Shown one piece after another: positions 21,543 through 28,188 of a DNA stretch of 64,000 bases (positions within the stretch are counted from its first letter, which is position 1; every line of letters begins with the position of its first letter). Position numbers and translations under genes: made by a program. The notes under the pieces are model-generated. The model made no database searches and had not been told where the DNA came from. It saw nothing but the letters and a program-made list of their open reading frames with translations. Origin of the DNA: Phycisphaerales bacterium (GTDB lineage Bacteria > Planctomycetota > Phycisphaerae > UBA1845); NCBI GenBank assembly GCA_020852275.1, contig JADZBE010000006.1:1-64000 (forward strand), written 5' to 3'.

Positions 21543-22379
21543 ATGAGGCAGCATGGGCAACATCGCGCCGCCCCCGCAACCGGCGATGTGCATCCCGCTG
21601 CGCCCGGAGACGCGGAGCACACTTCGTCTTGCCAGCCGAATCACTCATCATGCGGCGAGGATTCACGCTGCGCGGCTCGCGCGGCGCAACAGGCTTCCGC
21701 CGGCCAGCAAGATTGCCCCTACCTGCCGGAGCGCCGGGCAACCCTTTCGGGTCATGCCTTCATCCAGCCCGGGTCGCTGCCGCCTGCGGACTACGATCAA
21801 CTGCTCTCCGAGAACTTCCGGCGCGCCGGCGTGGTCGTGTACCGCCCCCGGTGCCGCGGCTGCAGCGCCTGCAAATCCCTGCGCGTTCCCGTGGCGACGT
21901 TCGCGCCCACGAAGTCCATGCGCCGCGTCCTGCGGCTTAACGAGGACGTGGACGTCCGCATCGCTGCCCCGGACCCCTCGATGGAGTCGTACGACGTATA
22001 CCGCCGCTACCTCGAGCTGCGCCATGACCGCACGATGTCCGACGACTTCGTCTCCTTCGCGTCATTCCTCTACGTATCGCCCACGCTGACGCAGGAGATC
22101 ACCTATCGCCTCGGCGATCGGCTCCTTGCCATCAGCATCGTGGATCGCGTCCCGTCAGGGCTGAGCAGTGTGTACGTCTTTTTCGACCCCGAATTCGCGG
22201 ACCGCAGCCCCGGCACGTTCTCCGCACTCTGGGAAATCGACTACTGTCGCCGCGAGGAACTGCCGTATTACTACCTTGGCTATCACGTGACCGGGGCGAG
22301 AACGATGGAGTACAAAGCGCGATTCCGTCCGAACGAGATTCTCAGCGAGGCGGGCGAGTGGACGCCCTTTCGGACCTGA
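21543..22379 (+). CDS. bpt: Leucyl/arginyl-tRNA-protein transferase (Bpt/Ate family)
   Basis: The enzyme moves an amino acid from aminoacyl-tRNA to the N-terminus of target proteins, marking them for ClpAP-type degradation (N-end rule). Visible signatures are CPYLPERRATLSGHAF, FRRAGVVVYRPRCRGCSACKSLRVPV, SMRRVLRLNEDV, and the C-terminal YYLGYHVTGARTMEYKARFRPNEIL, all in the order of the family. The start is uncertain: the frame is open from 21417, and bpt proteins usually begin 10-30 residues before CPYL, so ATG 21543 or GTG 21588 are likelier than the far upstream start. It appears to be a single-gene transcript. Confidence 0.9.
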   Translation: MRQHGQHRAAPATGDVHPAAPGDAEHTSSCQPNHSSCGEDSRCAARAAQQASAGQQDCPYLPERRATLSGHAFIQPGSLPPADYDQLLSENFRRAGVVVYRPRCRGCSACKSLRVPVATFAPTKSMRRVLRLNEDVDVRIAAPDPSMESYDVYRRYLELRHDRTMSDDFVSFASFLYVSPTLTQEITYRLGDRLLAISIVDRVPSGLSSVYVFFDPEFADRSPGTFSALWEIDYCRREELPYYYLGYHVTGARTMEYKARFRPNEILSEAGEWTPFRT

Positions 22380-22899
22380 GGACGGTCGCGCGTGCAGCGC
22401 GGCGGATTTCGTGCCGAATCGCGCCTCGACGGTGCTTGGGGTAGAACCTCGCGAGGCGTCTCGATCGACGCAGTCCGGCACTTCTCTGAACCCGTCGCGC
22501 CAGCGCGGGCACGCCCGATCCCGTATCGCCGGCGAGGGCCGAGCATCCGTGTGGCCCGAGCATCCAGCTATCCCTCGCTGGCCCGACGGGTTCGGAAATG
22601 GCGATCGGACTCGCAGGCTCGGATCCCCAGTCATCATGAGCCACTCCGCCGCCGCGTCGTCGGAAATCGTATAAGCTTCGCCCGACGCAAGATTTGCGGT
22701 TTCCCGACGTTGTTCCCAGTCAAGGCGGGTGAATCCCTGGGACGATACGTACATCGTTCCACCATGGCGCGGCTGGGCAATCCTGCCCGGCGTTGCGGTC
22801 ATCCGGCGAAAGACTACGATATCCTGATGGATTACCGGAACTTTACCGGGCGGGGTGTGCCCGCCTTTCCGGATTTGCGTTTGCGAAAGGAGACTCTCG
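22380..22899. other. Intergenic region, no gene recognised
   Basis: 520 bases. A diverged inverted pair of the GAACCCGTCGCGCCAGCG motif and GCTGGCCCGACGGGTTC is present at about 22488-22511 and 22575-22592, similar to the dispersed motif near 10380. A small hairpin (GGCGGG/CCCGCC) lies at about 22851-22867, in the probable leader of the next gene. Confidence 0.5.
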
Positions 22900-23322
22900 A
22901 TGTTGCGTTCGAAATGGTTCGTGCGTTCGATGATGGCGCTGGGGCTGATCGTCGCCGTCGCCATCCCGGTTTATGCCCATTGCGGTCACTGCGCCGCCGA
23001 TTGCAAGACCATGGTCGCCAAGATGGACGAAGCCAAGACGACTCTCGCCAAGGCGATCGAGTCCGCTGAAGCCGCGACCAAGGGTCGCGCGGTCAACGCC
23101 TCCTGCCACCTGGCGGACGGCAAGCTCAGCTACACCGTGTACTGCTCCGCCGGCGACAAGCTCTCCGAAGTGGCCGTCGATGCCGCGGGCAAGGCTGGCG
23201 CTCCCAAGGACGTGAAGGAATTCCCGGTCGCCGCCGAAGACCACGGCAAGGGCGACAAGGAAAAGGGTGAGAAGAAGGAAGAGAAGGGCGACAAGAAGGG
23301 CGACAAGAAGAACGGCGGCTGA
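22900..23322 (+). CDS. Small secreted PepSY-like protein with charged tail
   Basis: 140 residues. The signal peptide (SKWFVRSMMALGLIVAVAIPVYA) ends before HCGHCAADCKTM. The central part (ASCHLADGKLSYTVYCSAGDKLSEVAVDAAGKAG) resembles a PepSY-type beta segment, and the last 40 residues are low-complexity Lys/Glu/Asp/Gly. The CxxC and further cysteines may bind metal. GAAAGGAGA lies six bases before the ATG, a strong ribosome site that decides the start. A terminator follows at 23442. The PepSY call is tentative. Confidence 0.75.
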   Translation: MLRSKWFVRSMMALGLIVAVAIPVYAHCGHCAADCKTMVAKMDEAKTTLAKAIESAEAATKGRAVNASCHLADGKLSYTVYCSAGDKLSEVAVDAAGKAGAPKDVKEFPVAAEDHGKGDKEKGEKKEEKGDKKGDKKNGG

Positions 23323-23441
23323 TTCGCCGGGTCAACGCACGAATCGAACCCTCAGCGGGCAGATCCGATTCTCCGCAGGCGGCGTGAAGGCCCGCCCGTG
23401 AAGATCGCGATTCGTCCACATGAACATCGCCGTAAGGCGGG

Positions 23442-23476
23442 AGCCGCAGGCACTGCGCCTGCGGCTCGTCTTGTTT
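23442..23476 (+). terminator. Rho-independent terminator
   Basis: AGCCGCAGGC (23442-23451), loop ACTGC, GCCTGCGGCT (23457-23466), followed by CGTCTTGTTT. A ten-base perfect stem with a T-rich tail. Confidence 0.75.
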
Positions 23477-23593
23477 GCGCAAGTCGGGCTCCAAGGTACA
23501 CTCTGCTCGGTTGAACCATCACGGACGCACTGCGGGCTAGGTCCGCAGCGTCGCGAGTGGGGGCGGGCGGCGGAATGAGCCTGCGTCACGAGC

Positions 23594-23881
23594 ATGAGTG
23601 AAACCTGGGACCAACTGGAGATGGAACCCCCCACGGCGCTCTACGCGCCGGCCCGGCGGCTGGAGGCTTGCATCGACGGCTTCTACCGCTGGGACGATCA
23701 GGCGATCGCCCCCGCCGCGGCTGAACCGGACAGCGCCTCCGAGGGCGACATTCTCAGGAAACTCGGACCTTCGCCGTTCGAGCGCGGCGGATTCCCGCTC
23801 GTCGGGTTCCTCGCCACCGTGTACGAGAAAGTCGGCCGCGACGCCCGCACAAGGCTCCAGCCCGACCGAATGCAGGATTGA
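23594..23881 (+). CDS. Small hypothetical protein
   Basis: 95 residues: MSETWDQLEMEPPTALYAPA through PFERGGFPLVGFLATVYEKV. The composition (aromatic and acidic residues spread evenly) is protein-like and the frame is on the coding strand between two real genes, but no family is recognised and no strong ribosome site is present. Confidence 0.5.
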   Translation: MSETWDQLEMEPPTALYAPARRLEACIDGFYRWDDQAIAPAAAEPDSASEGDILRKLGPSPFERGGFPLVGFLATVYEKVGRDARTRLQPDRMQD

Positions 23882-24236
23882 CGTGTCAAGCCCGGTGACC
23901 TTTCCGTGGGCCGCACGTCCAAGTTCTGGAGCGTCGGGCGTTGCGCGTGAAGCGCGGGCGCGGTTGAGACGGTCGGGCGAGCCCGGCGCGTGGCATCCTG
24001 CGGGTGGCACGGGTCCGCAGCAGCGGACCGGTGGTCGGCTTGAGTGCGCTGGAGTCGCCGGTGCTCCAAGGCATGGAAGACACGCCGGGCGATGCCAAGC
24101 CGACTCGGGGTCAGAATGCGGTTGCTCTGTGTCCGCGCCTCTTCGGCGACGCTGCGAGTTGACCGACTGGATAAGCGCACTACACTCCTTTGCAGGAACG
24201 AATGCGGTCGGAGATCGACGCAAGTTGGAGTACACC
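23882..24236. other. Leader region of the thioredoxin gene with a REP-like palindrome
   Basis: Contains a GTGGCAC head at 24004-24010 followed by GGTCCGC-AGCA-GCGGACC (24012-24029), a relative of the palindrome at 48348-48393, and the trx promoter below. No coding sequence was recognised. Confidence 0.55.
24159..24186 (+). promoter_or_regulatory. Probable sigma-70-type promoter of the thioredoxin gene
   Basis: TTGACC (24159-24164), 16-base spacer, TACACT (24181-24186), about 50 bases before the ATG. Confidence 0.5.
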
Positions 24237-24572
24237 ATGGCTGGCGCAGCAACGATGGAATTCAACGAAAGCAACTTCGAGAACGACGTGATTCAGTCCG
24301 ACCAACCGGTCCTCGTGGACTTCTGGGCGGAATGGTGCATGCCCTGCAGGGCGCTGGGACCGGTGATGGACGAGCTGGCCACGCAGTACGCCGGCAAGGC
24401 CAAGGTCGGCAAGCTCAACGTGGACCAAAGCCCGAACCTCTCCGCCAAGTTCCAGGTCAGCAGCATCCCGACGGTCATCGTCTTCCATAAGGGCGATGTG
24501 ATGCAGAAGTTCGTCGGTCTGCGCAACAAGCGCGACTACGAAACGGCGCTGAACGGGCTGACCAGCGCCTGA
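24237..24572 (+). CDS. trxA: Thioredoxin
   Basis: 111 residues with the whole thioredoxin fold: PVLVDFWAEWCMPCRALGPVMDELA, KVGKLNVDQSPNLSAKFQVSSIPTVIVFHKGD. The active site is Cys34-Met-Pro-Cys37, not the usual CGPC; the change lies between the two cysteines and would alter redox potential. The cis-proline (SIPT) is present. No signal peptide, so it acts in the cytoplasm as a disulfide reductase. TTGGAG six bases before ATG 24237 decides the start. Confidence 0.95.
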   Translation: MAGAATMEFNESNFENDVIQSDQPVLVDFWAEWCMPCRALGPVMDELATQYAGKAKVGKLNVDQSPNLSAKFQVSSIPTVIVFHKGDVMQKFVGLRNKRDYETALNGLTSA

Positions 24573-24687
24573 CGAGCCGGCCGTCGTGAAGCTCGAAAGG
24601 CGATATGGGGCGCGTCACCCCCGCGCAGGCGAAGGTCCAGCCTGCTTGGAAAGAACGTTGGATTCGTGCCTCATCGGAAGCAACCGT

Positions 24688-24842
24688 CTGGATTCCCACC
24701 TGCGCGAGATTGACAAGACTGGATTCCCGACTTCGCGGGCAGGACGAGGCTGGATTTCCGACTTCGCGGGAAGGACAAGGCTGGATTCCCAACTTCGCGG
24801 GCAGGACAAGGCTGGATTTCCAACTTCGCGGGAAGGACGAGC
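24688..24842 (+). repeat. 31-bp tandem repeat, five units
   Basis: Units of exactly 31 bases start at 24688, 24719, 24750, 24781 and 24812 with the core CTGGATTTCC(G/A)ACTTCGCGGG. They look like tandem amplification of one arm of the composite element (ATTCCC...GCGGG); the element's other end (CACCACGGACTG) lies at about 24853-24864. No unique spacers separate the units, so it is not a CRISPR. Confidence 0.9.
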
Positions 24843-24863
24843 GTCGCCTTTCACCACGGACTG

Positions 24864-25406
24864 TTAGGGCAGCGAGAGCGCGTCGCCCACCTCGTAGGCG
24901 CCGCCGTCGCAGAGCGCCTCGGTGACGAGGGGGTCGCTGCACGAGATGATCTCGGGCCAGTAGCCCACCGCGTTGCACGGCGGATAGTAATTTGTATCCG
25001 TTCTCGTGCGCAGGCCGAGGAACGCACCGGTCGAGCGATCGTAGAAGTAGTAGTAAGCCACCTCACCGGATTGTTCCACAAGCACGTCGCGTTCGTTCGA
25101 GCACTCCGCGGCGTATCGTGCTATCTGCCCGCGCTGACATGCCTCGGAATCCGCCTCGTCGCGCCACTCGTCCAACCGCTGCAAAAACGGCGGAAACGAT
25201 TCCAGCGGCTGCTCGTCACATTGCGCGGCCGCGAGTTCGCACTGCGACCGACATTCCTCGCTCGATCCGTCAGCGCCAAACGGCCCCGTGATTGCGTCGC
25301 ACGCCTGAAGGGCCATGCCCACGAGCAAAAGTGCTCGCCAGCCGACCGCGGCGAGCAAGCAATGTGGCGAGCGAAGGGCGAGCTTCAAACGAACCTGGCG
25401 TTTCAT
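24864..25406 (-). CDS. Cysteine-rich putative lipoprotein
   Basis: 180 residues. The N-terminal hydrophobic segment ends WRALLLVGMALQACDAI, where LQAC fits a lipobox, so the mature protein would begin at that cysteine and be membrane-anchored. About ten further cysteines (EECRSQCELAAAQCDEQ, EACQRGQ, AECSNE, PPCNAV, SCSDP, LCDGG) suggest disulfides. No family is recognised. ATG 25406 is chosen because GGGGGA precedes it; the frame is open 54 bases further. Confidence 0.7.
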   Translation of the reverse strand: MKRQVRLKLALRSPHCLLAAVGWRALLLVGMALQACDAITGPFGADGSSEECRSQCELAAAQCDEQPLESFPPFLQRLDEWRDEADSEACQRGQIARYAAECSNERDVLVEQSGEVAYYYFYDRSTGAFLGLRTRTDTNYYPPCNAVGYWPEIISCSDPLVTEALCDGGAYEVGDALSLP

Positions 25407-25510
25407 AAATCCCCCAGAGCTTGTCCGACGGCATGATCCCGTCCCGATCCGCCGGGACAAGAGCCAGCGGGCGGGTCAGCGCAACCGCATTCTAAGTCGA
25501 GTCGCGCGGG

Positions 25511-25644
25511 GTGGAATGCTCTCGCGCCGGGTGCCATGCTCTCGCGGCGCGTGGCGTGCTCTCGCCGCGCGTGACATGCTGTCGTGCGGGGTAACATACT
25601 CTCGCCGTGGGTGGCATGCTCTCGCGGTACTCCGCGTGAGCATG
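25511..25644 (-). repeat. Tandem REP half-sites, six 20-bp units ending in a full hairpin
   Basis: Six units of exactly 20 bases start at 25511, 25531, 25551, 25571, 25591 and 25611; the consensus is GTGGCATGCTCTCGCGGNNN. Only the last unit is completed by its partner arm: ATGCTC and GCGG pair with CCGC and GAGCAT around TACT (25616-25643). It is the reverse complement of the motif in 2913-3205. Confidence 0.9.
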
Positions 25645-25714
25645 CATTCTTGCTGCGGCGCGCGTCCCTCGCCGCCGCGTTGTCAGTATGATACCGCAAT
25701 CCGCCTCCCCGATG

Positions 25715-25879
25715 GGTCCGTCCGCAAGTCGCCTCGAAGTGCTGACGACGCGGTGGATTTGGTTCGATCACCGCCGCATCACCGGCGGGTTCACCGAATA
25801 AGAGTTTGAGCGGAAATTCGATGCTCCCAGGGGATTCACATGCTCACGCGGAGTACCGCGAGAGCATGCCACCCGGCCG
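25715..25879 (+). repeat. ~160-bp direct repeat, copy A
   Basis: Begins GGTCCGTCCGCAAGTCGCCT and ends with a complete REP hairpin (ATGCTC-AC-GCGG-AGTA-CCGC-GA-GAGCAT) and GCCACCCGGCCG. Copies B and C lie on the other side of the transposase gene. Between 25645 and 26276 no gene was recognised; a CCCGCGCC-GCT-GGCGCGGG hairpin is at 26042-26060. Confidence 0.9.
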
Positions 25880-26137
25880 CCGACCAGGCCGTAGAAACCT
25901 CCGGTCGGCCCGTGCGGTGCCCAACTCAGGCGCGCCGATTCCCGGCCGGGCGGGACAGGCCCTCGGCCGGATCGGATATTCCCCCGCATCCGTCGGGGCG
26001 GCCCACGCTCGGGTCCTGGAGCGTGTTTTCATGCTTGTTCCCCCGCGCCGCTGGCGCGGGTTGGAATGACATCCTCGCCCGTCAACACAAAGACGGCGGC
26101 CGCGTTTCTTCGCCCGCAGGGCGCGCGCTCGTTGCCT

Positions 26138-26224
26138 GTGACTTCAGTCACTGGTGCGGGATGATTACGCGTTCTCTTTCCGGCCGGAGGGCGCACGACC
26201 GTTGCCAGTGACTTCAGTCACTGG
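26138..26224 (+). repeat. Paired hairpins upstream of the RAYT gene
   Basis: CCAGTGACT-TC-AGTCACTGG at 26205-26224 and a nearly identical copy at about 26141-26160, each preceded by a GGAGGGCGCACG-like or CAGGGCGCGCG-like stretch and CGTTGCC. They are candidate recognition hairpins for the transposase. Confidence 0.7.
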
Positions 26225-26276
26225 TAAGCGATGCCTTTTCCTTTCTCTCCCGCCCGGAGGGCGGACGGAGGCCGCG

Positions 26277-26729
26277 ATGCCCAGTGCCTACACCCAGAAC
26301 TTCTACCACGCCGTCTTCAGCACCAAGCATCGCGCGATGCTCATCACTCCCGACTTAGAAGCGCGCCTGTATCCATTCATGGGCGGCATCCTGCGCGACC
26401 TGCGCTGCACGTTGCTGGCGATCAACGGCATGCCCGACCATGTCCATTTGCAGATACGCTATCGCGCTGACCTGTCTCACGCGGACATGCTCCAGCAGGT
26501 CAAAGGGCGCTCATCCAAGTGGATCAACGAAACTTGGCCGCAACGCGGCCACTTCTCATGGCAGGAAGGTTATGGCGGTTTCACCGTGAGCAAGTCGGCA
26601 GTACCTGAGGTCGAAGCGTACATCGCGCGGCAGAAGGAACATCATCAGCGCATGGACTTCAAAACCGAGTTTCTCGAGTTGCTGCGCCGGCACGGGATCG
26701 AGTTCGACGAGATCGAAGTTTTCAAGTGA
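26277..26729 (+). CDS. REP-associated tyrosine transposase (RAYT, IS200-like Y1 family)
   Basis: 150 residues. The family pattern is clear: YTQNFYHAVFSTKHR at the start, the HUH metal-binding motif in GMPDHVHLQI (His55 and His57), then SWQEGYGGFTVSKSAVPEVEAYIARQKEHH with Tyr115 as the likely nucleophile. Such enzymes nick single-stranded DNA at REP hairpins and are thought to spread REP sequences; most are no longer mobile themselves. GGAG six bases before ATG 26277 decides the start. The gene is intact and is flanked by hairpins (26205-26224, 26791-26811) and by REP-bearing direct repeats. Confidence 0.93.
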   Translation: MPSAYTQNFYHAVFSTKHRAMLITPDLEARLYPFMGGILRDLRCTLLAINGMPDHVHLQIRYRADLSHADMLQQVKGRSSKWINETWPQRGHFSWQEGYGGFTVSKSAVPEVEAYIARQKEHHQRMDFKTEFLELLRRHGIEFDEIEVFK

Positions 26730-26790
26730 GCTCCATCCGTCCTCCGGGCGGCAGCAGAAAAACACAGGCGAGGGTGGGGGGGCTCGCCTT

Positions 26791-26811
26791 CCAGGGGCTT
26801 CAAGCCCCTGG
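26791..26811 (+). repeat. Hairpin downstream of the RAYT gene
   Basis: CCAGGGGCTT-C-AAGCCCCTGG, a ten-base perfect stem. It shares the CCAG...CTTCA...CTGG frame with the upstream hairpins and is followed by CAACGTCCGCGCGCCCTCCG, the inverted form of the upstream flank. Confidence 0.75.
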
Positions 26812-26851
26812 CAACGTCCGCGCGCCCTCCGGGCGGAGAGGACGACCTGCT

Positions 26852-27015
26852 GGGTCCGTCCGCAAGTCGCCTCGAAGTGATGACGGCGCGGTGGCTTTGG
26901 TTCGATCACCGTCGCATCGCCGACGGGTTCACCGGTTAGGAGCTTGAGCGGAAATCCGAGGATCCCAGGGGATTCACATGCTTACGCGGAGTACCGCGAA
27001 AGCATGTCACCCCGC
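26852..27015 (+). repeat. ~160-bp direct repeat, copy B
   Basis: Same layout as copy A with scattered substitutions; the REP hairpin here has ATGCTT and AAGCAT, a compensated pair change that keeps the stem. Confidence 0.9.
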
Positions 27016-27016
27016 C

Positions 27017-27175
27017 GTCCGCAAGTCGCCTCGAAGTGATGACGGCGCGGTGGATTGGGTTCGATCACCGCCGCATCGCCGGCGGCTCACCGGTTAAGAG
27101 CTTGAGCGGAAATCCGAGGATCCCAGGGGATTCAGATGCTCACGCGGAGTACCGCGAGAGCATGCCACCCGGCCG
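27017..27175 (+). repeat. ~160-bp direct repeat, copy C
   Basis: Directly adjoins copy B (tandem). It ends in the hairpin ATGCTC...GAGCAT and GCCACCCGGCCG as in copy A. The remaining bases to 27309 hold nothing recognised. Confidence 0.9.
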
Positions 27176-27309
27176 AAGAACTGCGGGAATCCCTCTGACC
27201 AACGCGCTCGCTGTGGTCCCCAACCGCCTTCTCACGATAAGGCATCTCCAAGCTCACGCAGATCAAGCGGAATCACCTGATCCACGCGAGCCAACCGTCG
27301 GGCGCACGG

Positions 27310-27338
27310 TTGCCCTGCGTAACGCGCCATGCTATCAT
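27310..27338 (+). promoter_or_regulatory. Promoter of the toxin-antitoxin operon
   Basis: TTGCCC (27310-27315), 17-base spacer, TATCAT (27333-27338), directly upstream of the palindromic operator. Confidence 0.6.
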
Positions 27339-27368
27339 CCTTAAAGCAGCGAATTCACTGCTTTAAGG
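27339..27368. promoter_or_regulatory. Palindromic operator of the toxin-antitoxin operon
   Basis: CCTTAAAGCAG (27339-27349), eight-base spacer, CTGCTTTAAGG (27358-27368): an 11-bp perfect inverted repeat between the -10 box and the antitoxin ATG. In this family the antitoxin/toxin complex represses its own promoter by such sites. Confidence 0.8.
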
Positions 27369-27375
27369 GTGGCCC

Positions 27376-27654
27376 ATGATTGACCTCAACGAAGTGTACT
27401 CGCTTACCGAGTTTCAGCGGAATGCCAAGGAGCACGTCGAGCGGCTCAGCCGCACCGGCAAGCCGCAAGTGCTCACCATCAACGGCAAGGCGGCGGTTGT
27501 TGTGCAGGACGCGGCGTCGTATCAGCGGATGCTCGAGGAGCGAGACCATCTCGAAGCGCTGGCCGGCGTGCGGCGCGGCCTCGACGCAATGAGCCGCGGC
27601 GAAACGCGCCCGCTTGAAGACGCGCTGCGTGACCTGCAGGCCAGGTACGAGTAA
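27376..27654 (+). CDS. Type II antitoxin, Phd/YefM family
   Basis: 92 residues. The N-terminal Phd/YefM fold is seen as MIDLNEVYSLTEFQRNAKEHVERLSRTGKPQVLTINGKAAVVVQDAASYQRML; the C-terminal helical part (EALAGVRRGLDAMSRGETRPLEDALRDLQARYE) would bind and block the toxin. AAGGGTGG five bases upstream gives the start. The toxin gene follows after 11 bases. The N-terminal domain should bind the operator at 27339-27368. Confidence 0.93.
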   Translation: MIDLNEVYSLTEFQRNAKEHVERLSRTGKPQVLTINGKAAVVVQDAASYQRMLEERDHLEALAGVRRGLDAMSRGETRPLEDALRDLQARYE

Positions 27655-27665
27655 CCTGCCGCGCG

Positions 27666-27992
27666 ATGAAGCAATTTCGAGTCCTGGTGACCGTCCCCGC
27701 CGAAGCCGAAATCGAGGAGGCGTACTGCTACATCCGTAAGGAGTCCCCGGCGAATGCCGCGCAGTGGCGGGCCGGCCTGCTCGAAGCCGCCGGGTCGCTG
27801 CGGATGTTTCCGACACGATGCCCTCTGGCTCCTGAGAACGGCCCCTTCGAGTTCGAAATTCGCCAGATCCTGCACGGCGCGTATCGGCTCCTATTTGCGA
27901 TTCAGGGCGACGCCGTTGTGATCCTTCACGTGCGACATGGCGCGCGGCAGTGGATGAACTTTGAAGAGGTTGTGCCACCTCCTTTTATGTGA
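27666..27992 (+). CDS. Type II toxin, RelE/ParE family
   Basis: 108 residues with the RelE/ParE pattern: FRVLVTVPAEAEIEEAYCYIRKESPANAAQWRAGLLEAAGSL, then FEIRQILHGAYRLLFAIQGDAVVILHVRHGARQW. RelE-type members cut mRNA on the ribosome, while ParE-type members poison gyrase; the sequence alone does not decide which. It is co-transcribed with the antitoxin. The gene is complete. Confidence 0.9.
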   Translation: MKQFRVLVTVPAEAEIEEAYCYIRKESPANAAQWRAGLLEAAGSLRMFPTRCPLAPENGPFEFEIRQILHGAYRLLFAIQGDAVVILHVRHGARQWMNFEEVVPPPFM

Positions 27993-28188
27993 AGGGTATG
28001 CACCTGCTGCGCCCAAGTGGGGTTGCGGCGCGACGGCCGGAATGGTGTCCGCATGTCTGGGAGCACCCGCCGCGGGCGCGCGATTCGCCGTGACAATCGG
28101 CTGGCCGTGCGACGCACCTCGCAAGCTCAGCACCGGTCCTCAACCCGCCTATCCGGACAGGTGCGATCCGCTGGCGAGCGGCGGAATC

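Noticed and set aside
24688-24842. Possible CRISPR array (31-bp units)
   Set aside because: Units are contiguous, with no unique spacers, and no cas gene is near; it is a tandem repeat.
25511-25644. Possible CRISPR or VNTR
   Set aside because: The 20-bp units are contiguous and match one arm of the REP hairpin; better explained as REP half-sites.
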